From Siphonodentalium dalli (lineage: Eukaryota; Mollusca; Scaphopoda; Gadilida; Siphonodentaliidae), in the NCBI GenBank assembly GCA_032622095.1, contig CP136063.1, positions 88,577,980 through 88,641,979 on the forward strand: DNA of 64,000 nucleotides, given 5' to 3'. Made by a program: the position numbers and the translations under genes. The notes under the pieces are model-generated. The model searched no databases. It saw only the letters and a program-made list of their open reading frames with translations, and was not told where the DNA came from. Numbering within the stretch: the first letter of the stretch is position 1; every line of letters starts with the position of its first letter. Shown in pieces: positions 10,269 through 23,270 of this stretch.

Positions 10269-11536
10269 GGCACTCCGAGTTTTTGAGTCATTTTTGGAGA
10301 CAAGAATTTAGAACTCCGCACTAAACCAAAGATTCCGGACAAATGGAGAGGTGTATGTTATATGTTTTAGGTTTTCCCAGTAATATGGCTATTGTCCATG
10401 CAGCACGCAGTGAGTGGTGGAACGACAGAGAAAACGATATATATAATGCTGTATGTGTGTCAGAAAATGGTCACCAACGACGAAAATACCGGCACTGTTG
10501 ACACTACATCATTATTTTGCACGGAAAAAATACGCTACTCGCTATATATTTACGATTGGATGTACTTTAAACCAAATATTACCCCAACTCGCCCCAGATA
10601 TATTTGCCCACGATTCCCCAGAATAATGATCCGACGGAGCTAAACGTGAAGGGTGGTGTAGCGATGATTTGCAAACGAGGCTGAACGGTGATAGTCAACG
10701 AGGCCCCTCCCGAGTGACTATGCATAAGAGTACGATTATAAAAATGGAGTTTTTTGTTTCGGTAAACGTAAAATGGCACTGCTTTAGCCTGAGTTTCTCT
10801 GACTAGCAAATGCTATATTCTTCTTGGTGATTATAATTCTGGGTCCATGCCTATATAGATTCAGCACAGTTCAGTTGGAGTTATATAACATTCAGGATAA
10901 CCCGTATGTCTTATGCAACAATCAATCTGCAGCCAAGTTATTTTATGTGAATTGTGCCATCTTATACCATCATAATAAGTATAGTATTTGCGAGTCAGAG
11001 CTAGAAACTCGGACTAAAGCCGTCCCATTTTATGTACCAAAACGTAAAACGTAATCCTACTCCTATATGTAGTCAATCGGAGGGGTCTCGTCCTATATGT
11101 AGTCACTCGGAGGGGTCTCGTTGACTATCACCGTTAAGCCTAGTTGGCAAATCATCGCTACACCACCATTCATGTTTACCTCCATCGGATGCTTATTCTG
11201 GGGAATTTTTGGCTAAAATTTCTGGGGCGGGTTGGTGTGATATTTGGCTTCAAGTACATTCAATCGTAAATAGCGATAATGTATTTTTCCGTGCAAAATA
11301 ATGTTTTGTCAACAGTGCCGGTATTTTCGTCATGGGTGACCATTTTCTGACACACCTATACAGCATTATATATCGTTTCTCTTCCGTTCCACCATTCACT
11401 GCGTGATGGACAATAATCACATTACTGGGCAATCATAAAACAGATAATACACACCTGTCCATTTGTCCGGAATCGTTGGTTCAGTGCTGAGTTCTAAATT
11501 CATGTCTCCAAAAATGACTCAAAAACTCGGAGTGCC
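10269..11536. mobile_element. Long fold-back element with ~550-bp inverted arms
   Basis: The left arm 10269-10814 and right arm 10983-11536 are diverged reverse complements around a spacer of about 170 bp. Outer ends are GGCACTCCGAGTTTTTGAG and its complement; shared internal blocks include GGTGATAGTCAACGAGGC and CAAATCATCGCTACACCACC in opposite senses. No transposase ORF or clear target duplication is visible. It could be a fold-back or MITE-like transposon. A transcript across it would form a long imperfect hairpin. Confidence 0.75.
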
Positions 11537-12400
11537 TGTTGTTTCGAAATTACTTACTGTCCGCACGGGGTATACGGCTTACTCGTAGATGGACATGTAC
11601 ATGTATGTCATTTTCACCCGCTCCGGTGACATCTGAGTTGGCTATCACGGCAACAGAGCCGTTTAAGCAGCGAATAATATAACATGTTATGTTGTGATCA
11701 CTGCCGTTCTTATATAGCATAGCATATTTGGCAAGTCATTCCTGGTGCTATACACACTCTGGTTCTGTCCACAGTGCCGATTTTGCGACACAAAGTGATA
11801 TTTTGAGCCCCGTGCACGACTTCATATACAGCATAATTTTACTTTTACAAAAATTGGAAGGGACTTTATGGCCCTGCTTTATATGCGCATATGTACGAAA
11901 ATCTTAACCGTTCTCTAAAATCCTCCACAGGCCATGTTCACCCCTCTATGATGTTTTCTATTCGGGCGGAGCACACATTCATGGCTAGCTTCAAATTGGT
12001 CGAAATACGAACCGTTCACGGAAATTGTCCATATGGTCCACCGAGGTTGGGGTTGCTGTTTTAGGGTGAAATCCGAACCGTTCTCCAAAATAGTCCACAT
12101 GACGTGTTTACTCCCTCCCCCTCCAGATGGAGGTATGTCTAGGCGATTTTCGGAGCGCACGGCCATGTATTCAAACTGGTCGATATTCCAAACGTTATCT
12201 GAAATTGTCCATAATTACGTAATTTTGATACCTCGGGAGTTGACACCCATGCAGCTAAGGTAGAGCTCAGATGTGCCGTGCTTCCGTTTGGGTTATTTTG
12301 GGGCGAAACACCCAACACAGAGCCAAATTCAGTAAATCTGAACCGTTCTCGCAAATGGTACATGTGCCATTTACTTTCACCCCTTGTGATACCCACTCAC
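11537..12400. repeat. Region with dispersed AACCGTTCTC motif repeats
   Basis: From about 11900 to 12370, diverged copies of a module (AACCGTTCTC, about 5 nt, AAAT.GTCCACATG) recur at about 11907, 12009, 12077, 12190 and 12337. 11537-11890 shows nothing recognisable. Confidence 0.4.
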
Positions 12401-14008
12401 AGTTTACACACTATGTAATCAAGTAACGGCGGGGAGGCAATTATACGTCGGCGCGGATCGATTGACCAACGGCGGTGATCGAGTTAAAACGACGTTTAAC
12501 GGCAAACAACGGTGGCGATTGTTACTATTTTTAGAATAATCGAGGCGAGGAGTTTAGTGACACGTTATTTTAAGGTGTGTATTTATCTCTCGCTTTTGTT
12601 TATATACATTTATTAACGCCCCAATTTATACAGATTACATCCGCTATATATATACGCATCGTTTAAACCACGTACCAACTGTATAGTCAAAATGTTTTGC
12701 GGAAAAAACATACTCCATGCGAATGTCAGTTTCCAGCTTGAAATTGTCAATATTTCTACGACTTTCGACAGTACAACAGCCATGTTGTTTAATTTATTGT
12801 ACGTGTATTCATGGGTTACGCGAAGCACATATCACACATGTTAGTGTTCAGTCCGTCTCGGACATGCTTACCTCACGATAAAAACAAAGGTTTGAATCAT
12901 TCTTGGATTTTATTTTAGAACTGTCAATTATTTTGTTTAGTGCATAATTCCATTACTTACTATACAAATCTTCCCACGGAGATTAAAGTCATTAGCTTCA
13001 CTCCCGGTGGGTATATATTTCATGTCAGACAGAACTGTATCCGATATACCATAAGAAAGGTAATAAAAAACTAGAAATAAAACCCCAAGGTTGCATATTA
13101 TTGATGCGGTATTCGCCCCGTATTAAATTGTTGAAAACTGCGGTCAGAGTAAGAAATCTTCTCAGATACAACCACATTTTCGGGGCGAATCATCGCGTGG
13201 AGGTCATGGAATTATATTCGGAAGAAATCGGAACCGCCCGAAAAACGACGATCGGCTGGCACGCACGGTTGACAGAACAGCCAAAACAATAGCCGGCATG
13301 TCGATAACCGAAAGTAGATTCAACAAAACACAAACTAGATAATGTGATTATGTCTTGATTTTTGCATCGATATCTCATGTTTTCTAATTGAAATGTCGAA
13401 AATTAATTGGCAACTAACAAAGTGTACACACTGTGTATATGTTATATATGGATTGTTTGCAAATTTAGGCGTGAATGGGTATTCACAGCATGAAAAATAC
13501 GATTGGCACACCTCCGAACCGATCATCGATTGAAAATAAACAAATCGGGGAATTCCTGCCCTTCTTATCAAACGTCAACACATTTTGTCGAATTTAAGAT
13601 GAAGTTATCTGCAATGGCATTATTGACTTCTGTAAATGGAAATCATTAGCAATATTTCAAACGCAGAGAGTGCAATGAACCACCGATCGATCTATAAATT
13701 ATAATAGCTAGCCCAATCGGGCTGAACTAGATCGATTGGTCTTCCTGGCATAGTGGTTGCTGCTGTAAGAGAGGGAACTCTAAATTTCTTAAATATAAAA
13801 TTTTTGTTTTTTTCAGATTTGTACAAGTTTATAATGAATATTACTAGTAAAAAAATATACCATTGTCTTTTCATTAGTTTCAAAATAAATGAGAATTTTT
13901 TTTAATTGGTAGAAACAGCTGGTCGAAAGAACAATTTAGAGTACTCCCCTTATCCCAGATTCACTTTATAGATATTTCCTTATTGAACTTAATCGCAATT
14001 ATATCTTC
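12401..14008. other. No recognisable feature
   Basis: Both strands carry only short ORFs under 80 codons without family resemblance. A tRNA A-box-like TGGCATAGTGGTTGC at about 13747 has no matching B box or acceptor stem. Confidence 0.5.
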
Positions 14009-15735
14009 CCTTATTATATCGCTTAAGCTCAATTATATCGCTTAAGCTCTATTATTTATTAAATGTTAATTTGGCTCCCCATATACCTCATGTATATTGG
14101 TATAACCTGATGTAGGTTACTGGCATTAGTAATGCGGTTGCATCCATTTCAGCTTGAGGGGAGTTCAATGAGAGTGTATATGAATTACGTTTAAGCGTAC
14201 TTCATTTACGCTTAAGCGCGGAACTCATTTACACTTAAGCATAATTAATATGAATAATGCTTAAGCAAATACCTAACTCCAACTGATTTCCTCTGTCTGA
14301 ATAATTGAGTCCATCTCATAGTATATGGGGGAGTCTAAACCGATGTTTGATTGATGTCTTATTGCCAGAGTAAATTTGAGTTTAGAGGAAATCGCATGGG
14401 AGGCAGCCTTTTCAAATATATTATTTATTAGTGTAAATCAATTGCGCTCAAGCGCAAAAAATATGTGTCTAATAATATATTTGCGCTTTAGCATAAAATT
14501 GCCATAAATGTGATCTATTATATGGGAGGCCCTTTTCACATTTATTATTTATTTACGCTTAAGCGCAAATAACCTCTATCATTTGCAATTAAGCAAATAG
14601 ATCATATTTGCGCTTAAGCGCAAATCATTTGCACTTAAGCGCAAATAAAAATCAATATGCATTGATCCCCCCTGAATTAATTTTACATGGCACAGGCCTA
14701 AACACATCACTAAAGTTGATATAGCCCCACCATATGAGGGAAACAATCCCCAAGATCTGTTTTATGACCATGGAAATGATATAGATCTGTGTAGGATATG
14801 TCTCTTTTATAGAATATACTATATCTCTGGGATGACGACACAAATTCTTGGGGACAGGGATGCTGATATTATGAAAATAGGGGGTTTTCCCCAACTTCAA
14901 GTCAATGAGTACACCATATGAGGGAAACAAACCCCAGTAACCCCTAATTCCCTATTTATGGCCATGGAAATGGTATATATCTGTGCAGGAGATAATAAAA
15001 TATACATGAGCTCTGGGAGTGAGCCACCAAATCTTGGGACACCAGGGACAGAGATGCTGATATGCATATGGAAATATGTTTTTTCTTCAACTTCGAGTCT
15101 GTATGGGGCTATTACTATGGGCCCATGCTAATATAATATGAGATGGACTCAATCATTCACATCAGAGGGATGTAATGGAGTGTTAGATATTTGCGCTTAA
15201 GCGCAAATAAATTGATAGACACATATTTGTGCTTAAGCGCAAATGATTTATGCTTAAGCACAAATATTTCGCTTAAGCGCAAATAAATAATAAATGTGAA
15301 AAGGGCCTCCCATACTATTTCCGCTAAAGCGCATATGATTTGTATTTAAGTATAAATGATTTGCTCGTAAGTGCAAATGATTTACACTTAAGCGTAAATG
15401 ATTTGCGATTAAGCAGAATCAGAATAAATGTGAAAACGGCTTCTCGTATAATCGCTTAAGCATAATTCATTTATGATTAAGTGTAATTAATCTATCAATG
15501 AAAATAAATGACCAGTGAGCTTAAGCGTAAATCAATGACGCTTAAGCACACTTTAATCAATTACGCTTAAGCACACTAGTCATAATTATATTACTCATAG
15601 GAGTAATGCTTTATCTACATCATACGGTTAAGCGTAAGTGAAGTACGCTTTATATGTGTGCATTACACCTGAGTGTAATACATTACGCTTAATTGTAATT
15701 CACTTACGTTAAAGTGCAATTAGCTAATACATGTG
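14009..15735. repeat. Cluster of CTTAAG-centred palindromes
   Basis: By my count 17 CTTAAG hexamers lie in about 1.56 kb (14009-15567), many as longer palindromes such as TTTGCGCTTAAGCGCAAAT, TACGCTTAAGCG and GTGCTTAAGCGC, plus about a dozen degenerate forms (GATTAAG, CTTTAGC, CTCAAGC). Spacing is irregular at about 20-60 bp, often with AAATGATT spacers. The whole block is partly mirror-symmetric: GAGTCCATCTCAT near 14308 and ATGAGATGGACTC near 15139 are reverse complements, as are GGGAGGCCCTTTTCACAT near 14525 and ATGTGAAAAGGGCCTCCC near 15293. The centre (14640-15180) lacks the palindrome. No ORF is supported. Confidence 0.85.
14731..15100. repeat. Two-copy tandem duplication, ~184-bp period
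   Basis: CATATGAGGGAAACAA starts at 14731 and 14915. Each copy continues with a CCATGGAAATG.TATA module, a CTCTGGGA module and GATGCTGATAT before an AACTTC.AGTC end. It forms the non-palindromic centre of the CTTAAG cluster. Confidence 0.7.
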
Positions 15736-16639
15736 AAAAAGGCTTTCCATTATAGTTATCATCCATCAGAATGAATAGTGCTTACTAAAGCTTGACAACA
15801 GAATTTGCCATTAAAAACATTTCATGGCCAATGAGCTAACAAATGTTCTGTACTGGCATATTGAATACCAATTATTTGTACTATTGTACAGGTATAATGT
15901 AATTAAACAGTTTTGAGTTACAAAAGTAAGACAACTCTTTCTGCACGGTACTGTGCTTGCGGCCAGATTGATGTAAAAATTCGGTCAATGCGCTTACAAT
16001 TTTCTATAAATAGTAACATTTTGGATTATTACCTCTCGATCACTGTTCGGTTATAATCTTTGCCACTAACTCGGCCAATGTTCTTCCGTTTGTGATTTCA
16101 CGCAACAATTCCCTTTCTATTCCTTCCCTGTCGAATTGACTACCGATTGCGATGTCAATTTGTTTTTCGCTTTAATATTCTGATGTGCATGACGCTATTC
16201 CAGCGAACGGTCATCCTCCCTAGAAGCCATTTCTGAGAACGAAACCCGATTCAATCCCAATCGAGTCGGAAGTGCTCGGGCATTTCCGTGACTGCACAAG
16301 ACAACGCATCGGTTTGTTTTTTCGTGTTATTATGGTGAGATTAATCGGGACGATTGATGAAATATAAATAGTTAGCCGAATGGCCGTATAATGTGTACAA
16401 ACTGACTTCAGGATGGGGGATTTCGTGTATCTGAGTTATTTTATTCAATCTTCCCACAGAATGACGCAGGGAACTCAATTGTGAGGTTCAATTTACGTTT
16501 CACATCACTTTAAGATCCCAAAACACATTCATAATGGAATATACCGTAGGTCTATACGCCAAATATATTATATGGAATTATTCAGTCTGGAGTAAACTAC
16601 ATGTACCCACATATTTAAACAAAAACAGTATCAGTATGA
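15736..16639. other. No recognisable feature
   Basis: Non-repetitive-looking AT-rich DNA, with only ORFs shorter than 60 codons on either strand. Confidence 0.5.
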
Positions 16640-18230
16640 ATATGAGTGTATGTTTACATAGACTGGGTATTATTATGCACCCGTACCGAGTTCTGTGAGT
16701 ATATATTTTGTCGCGATGTCTCCGACGTCCGTCCATACAAATATTTTGCATTATAACCCAAGCATCAGTTGTCTGATTTTGATGTCCTTTGTTATGGTGA
16801 TATAGACCAACAGTATGGGAGAACAGACATCTACATATTGTGGGTTTCGTCCACGCATACCTATCATAGTTATGGTCCTTATTGGACTTAGAAAACATCA
16901 TACAATGAACGTTTTGCATTATAACTCATCAGTTGTCGGAGTTTTGATGTCATTTTGAAAAACCAGCATGGGGGATATCGACATATCTCTGGTTTTATCC
17001 ACACTTATCTCTGGTTTTATCCACACTTTCATACTAGAGTTCTGGCCCTTGTATGACTTACACAAATAAAACGCCACTGTCTGGCGCACAGTCTGGGGCA
17101 TATGCCCATATTTCCCCAGATGGAACAACTATTGCAATAATTTTAATAGATTGTAATAGATTGGTACGCGAAATAATGGGTTAACCCAGGGGGGGGGGGG
17201 TCTGGAAACAAATTGCACATATAGGGCCCAAAAAGTTTTTTCCGACCCCGAGGGACCCACCACCCCATTTGTGCAAAATTTTTCCTCCAAAATTTGGGGA
17301 CCCACCCCCTTTCTCATGTTTTTATCAAAATTTCAGAGTTTTTTTTAGCCGTTCTTCAATAACTGTGTTAACTGCCATTCAATCCCATTCCACTATCCTT
17401 TTTTGGTGCAAACTCTTGCTGTGTACCATTAAGACTCAAGCGATAACATGCTTAATTGGTAATCACAGATCAGAAAAACGAAAAATAAACTGTATTTCCC
17501 GGTGTTTCCTGGTGTAACAACAATAATAAAGCATTCTTTAGGTACACTATATGTCACAAATCGCCCTAGACCCCATTATAGCCTTAATATATCGAGTGTG
17601 TTGTGTCTGACAGAGAACACTGGCCAGTGTAAATAGTGTCAAACAGGTCAGGGGTTCCATAATTATTTGTGCATGACCAAAGAACTCTTTAGTCTTATCC
17701 ACCGGGGTGGGGTGGGGAGGGGAATTGTTTTTGGTTAGGTATACACATACATATATGGTTATTATACCCCCCGATATTAGTTGGCGGGTACATAGTTGAC
17801 GTCTCGAGCCGTCCGTGCGTCCGTACTCGAGAGTCGGTTGTCATATTTTGAGGCTCTATGGCACGGTGACGGACCAGAAATGGGGTACACATATGCATAA
17901 TATCACGGGTTGTGAGCACCAATGCCTACCAGCGTTATGGGCCCTGTTCGACTTTATGAAATTCAGTCCGTACAAAGTTTTTGCAATATAAGTTGAAGTG
18001 TCGATTGTCGAATTTTGATGTGGTTTGGTATGGTGATAGACCAGAATGATAGGGAAGGATGTATGCACATATTACTGCATATCACAGGTTTCGCCTGTCA
18101 ATGCATACCAGAGATACCGGTCTTGTTCCATCCGTAAACACATTTTGCATTATTATAACTCAACCATTTGTATGTACATTTGTTCACCAGAGTCTGCAGT
18201 ATAGTCTCAGTCAGATTGTATTATTGATTT
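16640..18230. repeat. Degenerate ~150-bp repeat, family G, with a G/C-run repeat inside
   Basis: Recurrent modules are TTTTGCATTATAACTCA, GTTGTC.GATTTTGATGTC, ATGGTGATAGACCAG, a GGGTTTCGTCCACGCATACC-like block and TATGG.CCTTGTTCGACTT. They occur around 16720-16900, 16910-17060, 17800-17950 and 17960-18170. Family E interrupts at 17170-17300. ORFs on the minus strand here are repeat products. Confidence 0.55.
17170..17300 (-). repeat. G/C-run dispersed repeat, family E
   Basis: A poly-G run followed by TCTGGAAACAAATTGCA, then a TTTTTTCCGA.CCC module and CACCACCCC. An inverted relative with GACCCCCCCCCCTGGTTAAC lies at 18990-19100, and more distant ones at about 26265-26450 and 27530-27640. 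Their homopolymer tracts are indel-prone. Confidence 0.4.
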
Positions 18231-19281
18231 TACTTTTAGTTTGAACTATGAAGACATTGAAGAATGTCATTTCTCAATGCATCTGAATGCATCACATTAT
18301 TTCAGTTCATCTATTTGTAAGCGATAACAGTATACAATTAGTATTTTAGTTTAGTCTTGTTGAGCAGTAAAGCTCCAAGATGAAGTTCGGAAATTCAATG
18401 AGAATAGCGTCACCTTCAGTTGGGATTGTCTGAGCAGTAAACAGTAACGGTCATTCATCATAACCAATTCAGTTTTATTTGGATAAATGTTGCAAATTAA
18501 CATTACTTGGCAATACTTGCAATCATTCAAGATGAGAAATAACCAGAAGGAATGAATTTGATTACATGCCAGAACAAGACAGTATTTCAGACATTAGAAA
18601 TTTATGAGATACCCTTTTCAATTTCATGTTATGCAACAGTCAGGTTAATGATATCTAGTCATCATTGAGTATTCACCATGTAGTATCCAATTTGTGATAC
18701 AGTTTTTTTTATTTTATTACTTTTATTCAGGTAATACAACTGGGTAATATCTTAATTTTGTTACTATTAAAATATTTCTTTCATTGATCATAAGTTTCCT
18801 GAACGCTATTACGGTGGTCCACTGTGAAGTGGGCCGGGATCCTGTGAAATCCAGAATGTTGCTAAATCTGAGGCTAAAGAGTCACTATAGCTGCCTATAT
18901 AGCCCTATACCAACAAACATGGTACTAACATGCTTACAAACAACATTACATGGTCAGTACTTGTAAATTGTTTGAAAAAACCTATTTTGGAAAAGATTTA
19001 CAAGCACAATTTTTTCGGCCTCTGGACCACCAACCCACCCGGCCCTATATACGGATTTTTTTTGCAGACCCCCCCCCCTGGTTAACAGGAAATAAATTGA
19101 AGCGATGTTTGTGTCAAAAGACGCTGCAGAGTCCTCACTGTAACATATATAAATTCCGCAAAAATCCGCTTTGGGGAAACTTTGTTATTCAAGATGGCGG
19201 ATCAGTTCTCGAAATAAGTCATTATACGATACGAAAAAACGGCTTCTTTACCAATTTATTCCGGGTCTAACGGCCATACTT
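18231..19281. other. No gene; one family E repeat at 18990-19100
   Basis: AT-rich DNA with short ORFs only. The 106-codon plus-strand ORF at 18950-19270 runs across the family E homopolymer tract and has no family resemblance. Confidence 0.5.
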
Positions 19282-19735
19282 TAGGTTACAGTGAAGTAAT
19301 TCGATTGGTAGCTCCCTCCAACGGATTTGGATGCAGGAGAGAATTAAAAAAATATTTGGGCTCTGGTTGGTTAATAGTAGTTTCGATATTTAAACATATT
19401 AAAATACATGCAATCACTCCTCTTCAAGTTGTAATTTCAGACTCCAAACAAAACATTGCACATTGCAAAGCACGTGGTTCCTAGATTGAATTTTTTTGGT
19501 GTGAGGTAAAAAATGGCAATATTTTGTTCATGCAATTCTGACTCTAGATTATAAATTCCAAATTTAAAGGTATATTTCATACTAGACTATATGATTTTTT
19601 CATGCACAAACTTTGCGCAGATGCCAATCCTGGTGATCATGTACTCATTTATCACAATTCGTGGATAGTCAGGGCTGCAGGCCATTATATGTTAACACTG
19701 AGGCCTATGGGAAATAATTACTTCACTGTAACCTA
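19282..19735. mobile_element. TA-flanked MITE (Tc1/mariner-type termini)
   Basis: Perfect inverted ends TAGGTTACAGTGAAGTAATT (from 19282) and its complement (to 19735) enclose about 450 bp without an ORF. The outermost TA on both sides fits a TA target duplication, as in Tc1/mariner elements. The superfamily assignment is inference, since no transposase is present. Confidence 0.65.
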
Positions 19736-19749
19736 TAGAGGGCATGTAT

Positions 19750-20660
19750 ATATTCGGCCATAAAACATGGCCGCCGGCAGCCATCTTGGTATGACTAAAT
19801 CCTTTGACACAGGCTACAGGTCGTATCTTTAGTCTGATCGTCATGAAATTTGTCATGGATGTTAATATTGACATGTAGATGGGAACGAGTCATATTGGGG
19901 GTCAATCTGCCATAAAACATGGCCGCTGGCAGCCATCTTGGATTTAACTTATTGCATGACTAAATCCTTTGGCACGGGCTACAGGTCTACCTTTGGTCGG
20001 ATCATTATGAAATTTGTCATGGCTCTTGACATTGACATGTAGATGGGAACAAGTAATTTTGCCATCATTCGGTCAAACAAAATGGCCGCCAGCAGCCATC
20101 TTGGATTTCAAAATTCAATCCATAAGCATGGTCTACATGCCGGAGATTTTGTCTGATAATCATGCATTTTGTCGTGGATGTTAATATTGACATACACATG
20201 GGAACGAGACATTTTAAAGTCATTCGGCCATAAAACATGGCCGCCAGCAGCCATCTTGGATTTTACTCTTTGCATGACTAAATCCTTTGCTACGGGCTAC
20301 ATGTCGTACCTTAGCTTTGGTCGGATCATTATGACATTTGTCATGGCTGTTGACATTGACATGTAGATGGGAAACTAGTAATTTTTGGGTCATTCGGCAA
20401 AAAAAACGAGGCCGCCAGTGGCCATCTTGAATTTCACAATTCAGTCCATTAGCACGGGCTACAGGCCGAACTGTTCGCCTGATCATCATGAAATTTCTAA
20501 GGATGTTAATATTGACATATAGATAGGAACGAGTCATTTTTGGGTCATACGGCCATAAAACGTGGCCGCTGGCAGCCATCTTGGATTTTACTCATTGCAT
20601 GACTAAATCCTTTGGCACGGGCTACAAGTCGTAGCTTTTGTCCGATCATTATGAATTGAC
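19750..20660. repeat. ~155-170-bp tandem repeat with GGCCGCC core, about six units
   Basis: Units start at CCATAAAACATGGCCGCC-like blocks near 19758, 19909, 20074, 20227, 20397 and 20551. They share GCAGCCATCTTGGATTT, ACTAAATCCTTTGGCACG, GGGCTACAGGTCG and GACATGTAGATGGGAACGAG. The ORFs of 60-119 codons on both strands are repeat translations. Confidence 0.8.
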
Positions 20661-21310
20661 AATTCACATTCAGAACACTCAAATATTAAAGTGACGTTCC
20701 ATTTCGATCCATTGGAAATTATAATTAAACTTCCGCCGATATGTATATACATGTACGTAATGTACGTACCACTTTATTCATGAAAAAACATTTAAACGTG
20801 TACTGGTGGTAGCGTGATTGCAGACATCGAGGACCTTGGGCCTGGTTGAATAAACTGTGGTATGATGGATCACATCCATCCTCAAGCTACTTATGCCATT
20901 TAATGGCATTTTGTTCTGACGTGCAGGGGTAGATAGGCTTGAGACCCCACCACAGTTCAATTCACACCAGGTTCTCAGCTGTTATTGTCTGATGTTTGGA
21001 CTGAACATAACCGGGATAATGCTGTTACCGGTATATACATGTACATCAAAGAAACCATTATCAGCAAGACATGTTTATATATTTAAAGTTTGCGCCGTTG
21101 AGGCCTTTATTTTGTTTTTAAAGATTTGTCGGCTTTCAGTTGATTTCAGTTTTTTTCTCTTTCTCGGTTTCACTTCATAATCTTGGAAATTAATGTTTGG
21201 GGAAAACTTCCGAGAATTTAGTTCGTGATTTCATTTTCCTTATGTGTTCAAATTGTCTGGTGTTTGAACTTATCTTATTGCCATATGATGCTAGAAATGA
21301 TGGCGGTATG
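20661..21310. other. No recognisable feature
   Basis: Short ORFs only, with no convincing repeat or splice-bounded exon. Confidence 0.45.
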
Positions 21311-21826
21311 TTAAAGATGCATTATCCGAATTAACGCTCCTAAATTACTAATTCTTTGGCTTCGGGGGTAAAAAAAATTTGATTCGAGTCGAGGAACCCA
21401 CCCATCAAAGCTCAGAGTGATCAGATATCGATTTTTGAAGATTGTTATTTCAATTGTTTGTGGCCCAGAAACACGCCATCAAATGGATATTGATTTTTGA
21501 AGTTTGTTATTTCTCGAGATGTGCAATTATATGTGGCCCAGAAACAGACAGTCTCGGACAAAATTGCGGATGAAGATGGATAATTCTAAAATCAAGTGGT
21601 AATACGGCCCAAATGTCGTGATGCTAAAGTGATAATACGGCCATATTTTGTTGAACAAAATGTTGATAAATAACAAGTTTTGGTAAATATGATACCATAG
21701 TTGACAGTGGTTAGCATTGTTGTGTTGCAATAAACGATTGTGATAACTAACGCGTATTTTGAAAAATGTTGTTGTTGTTGTATCTTGATGATATGGGGAC
21801 CGTCTGATCGGATTAAGTACCTTTAA
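21311..21826 (+). mobile_element. TTAA-flanked MITE, family B
   Basis: It begins TTAAAGATGCATTATCCGAA and ends CGGATTAAGTACCTTTAA, with TTAA at both ends. Internally, a segment containing TCGAGATGTGCAATTAT is partly duplicated and a (GTT)n tract lies near 21766. Confidence 0.75.
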
Positions 21827-22841
21827 GATGTGTCCAGTCATACATAAACAGGCTCAGATGACAGATCTCAGAATTTCAACATGTTTCTTTTTAATACGGG
21901 TTCAGTTTGACTGTTATATTTGATATAGCTTATTGTTCTGGTAGCTCTCTTTTGTAGAAGTAAAGCCTTGTTAGATGATACTGAGTGACACCAAATTCTA
22001 CTTCCTTCCATAGACAAGACGTCTACTATAGGTGACACTCCACAGTTTCTGCGGGGATTGGTGTAGAGATAAGGGGGCATCAATTCATTGAAAAATAACT
22101 GAAATGTGAACCCACAACAATATACAGTGTATATATGTCTGTGTTGAGCACATACTAGGCTTTAAGATTTTGACACAGAATTATCATTTTAATGGGGGTA
22201 TCAAGAGTTATGCCCCTTGATTGTGTGCCTCAAAAATGAAATTTTGATGCAAAAATGGTCAAAATTTTCAGGCCCGTGGGACACAAAACAAGATTTTTCG
22301 GAGCATAGACGCCAATGTTGTCTGGAAGAACACTGTTTCCTCACAATAATATCAAAAAAGTTCAAACTTCTCACCACTGTGATTTCCAAAAAAATATTGT
22401 TCATGCAGATGAATTTTTTTAGGTGCTAGTCACGCTGGTGTCGATCTGGATCGATACTAATTGATACTGGTGGGGTCAAGGTCACCTGAAACAATATTTT
22501 TCAAAACTCAAAGACATCCTCTAAAAATCCACAAATTCATAACTAACCTTCTCTCAATAAACATGCCACACCCATGGTGTCAGAAAACACTGGTAATCTG
22601 TTCTAAGAAATTAATGACGTTTAATTATTAATTTTATTTTTATTACTTGGTTTACGGATTTCTTTGGCTCAAAGGTAGGGAAGGTGGGAGGGAAAAAATA
22701 AAAATAAAATTTGTATAATTAATTTTTTTTTTTTAATTAGGGTCGTGAAATTAGGATCGTGAAAAATAAAATATTTGCTGTATAATAATCTCCTCATCTA
22801 AAACAAGCACGAGCAAATATATTTTTTATTTGGATGTTTCT
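21827..22841. other. No gene recognised
   Basis: AT-rich, with A/T homopolymer tracts around 22690-22740. ORFs of 67-71 codons lie on both strands around 22200-22430 and largely overlap, so neither is supported. Confidence 0.45.
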
Positions 22842-23270
22842 TTAAAGGTCGTCTTAATTTTCGAGTCACCGATTATTTTTTATAGTGCTTGATAAACGGT
22901 TTTAATAACAATCTATGCCATAAAATATGATTAAAATACTATAATTCATCACCATTTGAAACGTCTGTGTCTCAGAAGATGCCCGTAGGGAAATAGAAAA
23001 CAGCTGAAATCATAAAAAGATATCCCCCGTTTTGACTCCCAGCATGCAACAGAATTCAAATTAAAAATGTATTTTCAATGGAAGGGGAATAACTCTATCT
23101 TTAAAATATAACCAGATGAAACTTAAGCACAAAAACAACATGTTCACAGTTTATTACACCGGATAAGTTGATAATACAATGTTCTGGTGCTTCCTCTTTC
23201 AAATGGTATATAATATTGCATATATTTTGTATATGTGATCTGGGGGTTCGAAAATTAAGTGGGCCTTTAA
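22842..23270 (-). mobile_element. TTAA-flanked MITE, family A (inverted copy)
   Basis: It reads from TTAA plus AGGTCGTCTTAATTTTCGAG to GTTCGAAAATTAAGTGGGCC plus TTTAA, the reverse orientation of the copy at 6291. It keeps GGAAGGGGAATAACTCTATC and the CCTCTTTCAAATGGTATATA block in antisense. Confidence 0.75.
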
